Positions 13,348 through 15,493 of a DNA stretch of 15,493 nt are shown here, in pieces. The notes beneath the pieces are model-generated. The model saw only the letters and a list, made by a program, of their open reading frames with translations, was not told where the DNA came from and made no database searches. The stretch covers positions 1 through 15,493 of the forward strand of contig CAJLAN010000014.1 in NCBI GenBank assembly GCA_905204635.1. The letters run 5' to 3'. Source of the DNA: an uncultured Collinsella sp. GTDB taxonomy: Bacteria > Actinomycetota > Coriobacteriia > Coriobacteriales > Coriobacteriaceae. Each line of letters begins with the position of its first letter. The stretch's first letter is position 1. The translations under genes were made by a program, and so were the position numbers.

Positions 13348-14538
13348 CTAGGGTAGGGGCATGTTCCCATCCGTGTCGCCTCCAGGTTTGGATTGCATTG
13401 AGCAACCCCCCCCCGCGGGATTTCCGAACAGGCTGCGGTACAGCGCGTCCATGGCCCGCACGCTGCGGTGCGCGTCCAGCCGCTTCATGCCTCCGCGCCA
13501 GCTCTGGTAGCTCTGCTCCACCTGCTCGGGGGTCATGATGCCATCGGCGACCATGCGGGCCATCTTCTTGAGCTTGCGGCGCTCCCGCGTTATGGAGTCT
13601 CGGCACGGCTTCACGACTATGCGGCCCGTCTCCGTGTAGAAGATGCGCTTCTTCAGCCACGTGAACCCGCGCGTGAGCTTCACCACGCGCGTCTTGCGCG
13701 GGTTCAGCTCGATGCCCAGCTCGGCGCATTTGCCCTCTATCAGCAGCAGGCACACCTGCAGGTAGCCCTTGGACTCGTGTATCAGGTAGAAGTCGTCCAT
13801 GTAGCGCCCGTAAGACTCGGGGCGCAGCATCTCGGTCACATAGTGGTCGATGCGGTTGGGGTGGGCCACGGCGCATATCTGGTTCGGCTCGCTGCCCAGC
13901 CCCAGGCCCACATCGCCCTGCGCGTCTATCATGCGGTGCTCCAAGGCGACCACGCGCGGATCTAGCAGCGCGGAGGCCACCTGGTCTTTGACGGGTTGGT
14001 GCGCTATGCGCGCGAAGTAGTCGGAGAAGTCGCCCAGGAGGATGTAGCCCTCGCGGCCGTGCCGCCTCCAGTGGTCGGCCAGGTGGCGCTTGAGCAGCTT
14101 CAGGGCGTAGTCGGTGCCGCGCCCCTTGATATTGGCAGAGTTCGCGGCTATGAGGGTGGGCACGATCGCGGGCACGAGCGCGTTCTGCGACAGCGACTTC
14201 TGCACCACGCGCTCGGGAAAGTGCACGGCGCTGATATGGCGCAGCTTGCCGCGCTCCCACAGGTCGAAGCGGATGAAGCCCCGGCATATGTCGCGGCCCT
14301 CCAAAAGGTCGCGGCGGGACAGGACGGCGTTGCGCAGGTAGCTTCTCATGTACCTCTGCGTGGACGACTTCCACATGACGCCCCGCGCGGCCTGCTTCGA
14401 TGCCTTGCACAGGCTGTTGAGGTCGGCCACGGTATCAAGCGTGCACGCCTTGACGTGCTCGGCCTTGGCCTGCGCGCGCTTCTCCTCGCGGCGCTTGCGG
14501 CGCGCCGCCCGCCTTTGCTCGGAGTTCACAGGAGGCAC
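13348..14538 (-). CDS. Diversity-generating retroelement reverse transcriptase
   Basis: This 396-residue RNA-directed DNA polymerase would copy the neighbouring template repeat into cDNA with errors at adenines, which then replaces the variable repeat of the target gene. The N-terminus (1-30) is strongly basic. RT blocks follow in order: HISAVHFPERVVQKSLSQ (101-118), NIKGRGTDYALKLLKRHL (136-153), YILLGDFSDYF with D170 and D173 (165-175), GLGLGSEPNQ (211-220) at the block that is usually xGNxxSQ in these enzymes, the YMDD box (246-249), and NPRKTRVVKLTRGFTWLKKR (279-298). The final Gln of block 4 is kept. There is no maturase or endonuclease domain, which argues against a group II intron. The start GTG at 14538 lacks a clear ribosome site; GTG 14529 is an alternative, and the frame is open further upstream to a TAG just after the template repeat. 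Avd and TR directly upstream support the DGR call. Confidence 0.9.
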   Translation of the reverse strand: MPPVNSEQRRAARRKRREEKRAQAKAEHVKACTLDTVADLNSLCKASKQAARGVMWKSSTQRYMRSYLRNAVLSRRDLLEGRDICRGFIRFDLWERGKLRHISAVHFPERVVQKSLSQNALVPAIVPTLIAANSANIKGRGTDYALKLLKRHLADHWRRHGREGYILLGDFSDYFARIAHQPVKDQVASALLDPRVVALEHRMIDAQGDVGLGLGSEPNQICAVAHPNRIDHYVTEMLRPESYGRYMDDFYLIHESKGYLQVCLLLIEGKCAELGIELNPRKTRVVKLTRGFTWLKKRIFYTETGRIVVKPCRDSITRERRKLKKMARMVADGIMTPEQVEQSYQSWRGGMKRLDAHRSVRAMDALYRSLFGNPAGGGCSMQSKPGGDTDGNMPLP

Positions 14539-14740
14539 CCCGCGCGGCTTGCAATGTGGCTCTGGCAGCCGCTTGAGGTATGGCCATGAAACGCGGCGAA
14601 GCCACGGAGCGCCGCGCCATGCAAGCAGCGTCCGGCCACCCTCGCGGGGTGCGTATTTACGGGCGCATGCCCGACGGTCGCGCCTTCCTTCCTCTTCGCG
14701 CTCTGCTTTCGGCCCTGGGGCCTACTCGGTCTGGCAGTAA
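14539..14740 (-). other. Structured spacer between TR and reverse transcriptase
   Basis: This segment holds no convincing gene of its own. On the minus strand it can form several hairpins: CGCGGCG / CGCCGCG (14592-14598 with 14610-14616), CACCC / GGGTG (14637-14641 with 14647-14651) and GGGC-GCAT-GCCC (14661-14672). A strong purine-rich SD-like run AGGAAGGAAGG lies at 14683-14693, but the only nearby ATG (14665-14667) gives a three-codon frame. In studied DGRs the RNA downstream of TR is structured and needed to prime cDNA synthesis; that role is inferred here. Confidence 0.55.
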
Positions 14741-14880
14741 GGGAATCCGGGGCGGGGGCGAACCCAGACGTTCGTCGCCGAGTTGTAGTTGGCATTGCCG
14801 TTGTTGTTGACGTAGCACACGTTGGACGAGGAGCCACCCATGACGGAACGCAACCACCAATTGTACCGATAAACAAGGCG
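14741..14880 (-). repeat. DGR template repeat (TR)
   Basis: This non-coding template lies between the avd stop and the reverse transcriptase. Read on the minus strand in the frame of the target it gives YRYNWWLRSVMGGSSSN, then VCYVNNNGNANYNSATN, then VWVRPRPGF. That is a C-type-lectin/sulfatase-modifying-like segment of the kind diversified by DGRs. It is loaded with AAC, AAT and TAC codons: nine Asn codons in about 40, clustered where variation is wanted. The 3' boundary is near 14742, since similarity to the visible variable repeat stops there. The 5' boundary is uncertain and may reach 14892. Confidence 0.85.
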
Positions 14881-14893
14881 CGACCGCCGCCCA

Positions 14894-15364
14894 TTATAGC
14901 GAACGCAGGCGCTCTAGCTCGGCCTCGGCCTCGGCTATGCGCTCCTCGGTGGACTTCTTGCCCGTCACGCGCACGTTCTTGCGCGCGCCCTTCAGCAGCC
15001 TGATCTCCTCCTCAACCATGGCCGCCAGCTCCTCGAAGCGGTTGGCGTTCACGGGCAGGCCGATATCCATGAGGCACTGCATGTCCAGCATCAGCTGCTC
15101 GCAGTCCGCTATGGCCAGCGTCAGGTAGCGTTTCCTCTCCAGCGCGTTGAACGAGGTGTTGGGGTAGAAGCAGTCGGCGCGGTTGACGTTGTACACGATG
15201 CTGCGCGCCGTCTCCACGGTCGGCACCGCGTTCAGCAGACGATAGGCCTTCGGAACCACGGAGGACGACGCCATCAACTTGTTGACCTCCACGCGGATGG
15301 CGATTGCTTGAGTGAAAAACTTGTACTCGGAAACCTCGCGGTTGCGCTGGTAGACGCCGCTCAC
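14894..15364 (-). CDS. avd: DGR accessory protein Avd-like (four-helix bundle)
   Basis: This 156-residue, mostly helical protein sits directly upstream of the template repeat. Its layout fits the Avd / four-helix-bundle accessory proteins of Firmicutes-type DGRs: helix at about residues 12-33, KAYRLLNAVPTVETARSIVY (39-58), the ALERKRYLTLAIADCEQLML helix (74-93), then FEELAAMVEEEIRLLKGARK (110-129), here followed by an extra charged C-terminal helix (137-156). Avd forms a ring that binds the reverse transcriptase and template RNA and is needed for cDNA synthesis. GTG at 15364 is chosen because AGGAGG lies 5 bases upstream; GTG at 15370 overlaps that ribosome site. The match is by topology and position more than by a short signature. 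Confidence 0.8.
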   Translation of the reverse strand: MSGVYQRNREVSEYKFFTQAIAIRVEVNKLMASSSVVPKAYRLLNAVPTVETARSIVYNVNRADCFYPNTSFNALERKRYLTLAIADCEQLMLDMQCLMDIGLPVNANRFEELAAMVEEEIRLLKGARKNVRVTGKKSTEERIAEAEAELERLRSL

Positions 15365-15389
15365 GTGCACCTCCTGGGGAAACTGGCGG

Positions 15390-15413
15390 AAAAAAACGGC
15401 CCGCTTCGCGGGC
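15390..15413 (-). terminator. Intrinsic terminator before avd
   Basis: On the minus strand the stem GCCCGC-GAA-GCGGGC is followed by CG and seven T. It is a good rho-independent terminator ending the target-gene transcript about 20 bases before the ribosome site of avd. Read-through or a separate promoter would be needed for avd, TR and the reverse transcriptase. Confidence 0.85.
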
Positions 15414-15417
15414 GAGA

Positions 15418-15440
15418 GGCGACCGCGCGAGGCGGTCGCC
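15418..15440. repeat. Hairpin/cruciform downstream of the variable repeat
   Basis: A perfect 9-bp inverted repeat (GGCGACCGC / GCGGTCGCC) with a 5-base loop lies 29 bases after the target stop codon and 4 bases before the terminator hairpin. In the Bordetella phage DGR an inverted repeat just after the variable repeat increases homing. This one has the right position, but it could also be a second part of the transcript end. Confidence 0.65.
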
Positions 15441-15469
15441 TAAAAGCAGAGTATAGAGCACTCGGCTGG

Positions 15470-15493
15470 CTAGCCGACGAGGAAGCCGGGGCG
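15470..15493 (-). CDS. 3' end of the DGR target gene with the end of its variable repeat (partial)
   Basis: The last seven codons (RPGFLVG) and TAG of a minus-strand gene that continues off the right edge. Its first 13 visible bases match the template repeat at 14742-14754 with one difference, which falls at a template adenine (A in TR, C here), and the shared residues RPGF are the usual end of DGR variable domains. By position and family this would be a phage tail-tip or receptor-binding protein with a C-terminal variable lectin-like domain, but only these codons are visible. Confidence 0.7.
   Translation of the reverse strand, partial: RPGFLVG

Noticed and set aside
13407..13414. Run of eight C near the 3' end of the reverse transcriptase as a frameshift or phase-variation site
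   Set aside because: It lies within the last 20 or so codons of the gene, after all the catalytic motifs, so slippage would only change the tail. It could also be a sequencing-error site, and nothing else supports phase variation.
13277..14410. Minus-strand 377-codon frame overlapping the reverse transcriptase
   Set aside because: It is a shifted-frame shadow rich in Arg, Ala and Pro with no domain, while the other frame holds all the reverse transcriptase motifs.
13348..14538. Group II intron, retron or defence-type reverse transcriptase
   Set aside because: There is no maturase or HNH domain and no intron RNA structure flanking it; no retron msr/msd-like inverted repeats or effector gene were seen. 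The Avd-like gene and Asn-rich repeat fit a DGR better.
14526..14894. 122-codon frame whose ATG overlaps the avd stop codon (TAATG)
   Set aside because: The overlap looks like translational coupling, but the frame runs across the template repeat in a frame different from the target (WVAPRPTCATSTTTAMPTTT) and into the start of the reverse transcriptase. It is a by-product of GC-rich sequence.

Overview
The window reads as a GC-rich chromosome of a gut Coriobacteriia, most like Collinsella or a close relative. I infer this from codon use, the mix of gene families and the tmRNA type; no taxonomic marker here settles it. The left two thirds (1-11029) is host chromosome. The right third (about 11030-15493, all genes on the minus strand) is the late end of a temperate phage that abuts the 3' end of the tmRNA gene ssrA, a classic prophage attachment site.

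Host part, left to right. An AAA_14/DUF4143 ATPase (279-1643) has two tandem Crp/Fnr-like palindromes in front of it. An AraC-type regulator (1708-2712, minus) is divergent from a tightly coupled pair of half-size ABC exporters (2827-4644 and 4645-6402), which probably form a heterodimer controlled by that regulator. A palindrome (6404-6436) and a promoter region lead to a small DUF6110-like protein (6590-6835) and a heavy-metal P1B-type ATPase (6854-8929) with an S-C-A motif in place of CPx and no CxxC in its N-terminal domain. A strong terminator (8949-8994) ends this operon. A RelB-like antitoxin and PIN-domain toxin pair follows (9068-9421, 9418-9933), with a palindromic operator. An unrecognised conserved-looking 144-residue protein (9992-10426, minus) precedes ssrA (10666-11029).

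Phage part, in the direction of transcription (right to left). At the very edge are the last seven codons of a gene whose end matches the template repeat of a diversity-generating retroelement (DGR), so this is probably the variable target gene. Next come a hairpin, a terminator, an Avd-like four-helix protein (14894-15364), the adenine-rich template repeat TR (about 14741-14880), a structured spacer, a YMDD reverse transcriptase (13348-14538) and a small coiled-coil protein (13084-13329). A UUCG-loop terminator (13054-13081) separates this from a lysis module: membrane-anchored coiled-coil protein, holin-like protein, amidase endolysin with an SH3-like domain, and a small membrane or lipoprotein-like protein. 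A hairpin terminator at 11100-11125 lies between the module and ssrA.

The most notable system is the DGR. The TR read in the target frame gives a C-type-lectin-like segment rich in Asn and Tyr codons (YNWWLRSV ... NVCYVNNNGNANYN ... RPGF). Within the first 13 bases that can be compared between TR and the visible end of the variable repeat, the only mismatch falls at a TR adenine. The likely job is diversification of a phage receptor-binding or tail protein, but nearly all of the target lies outside the window.
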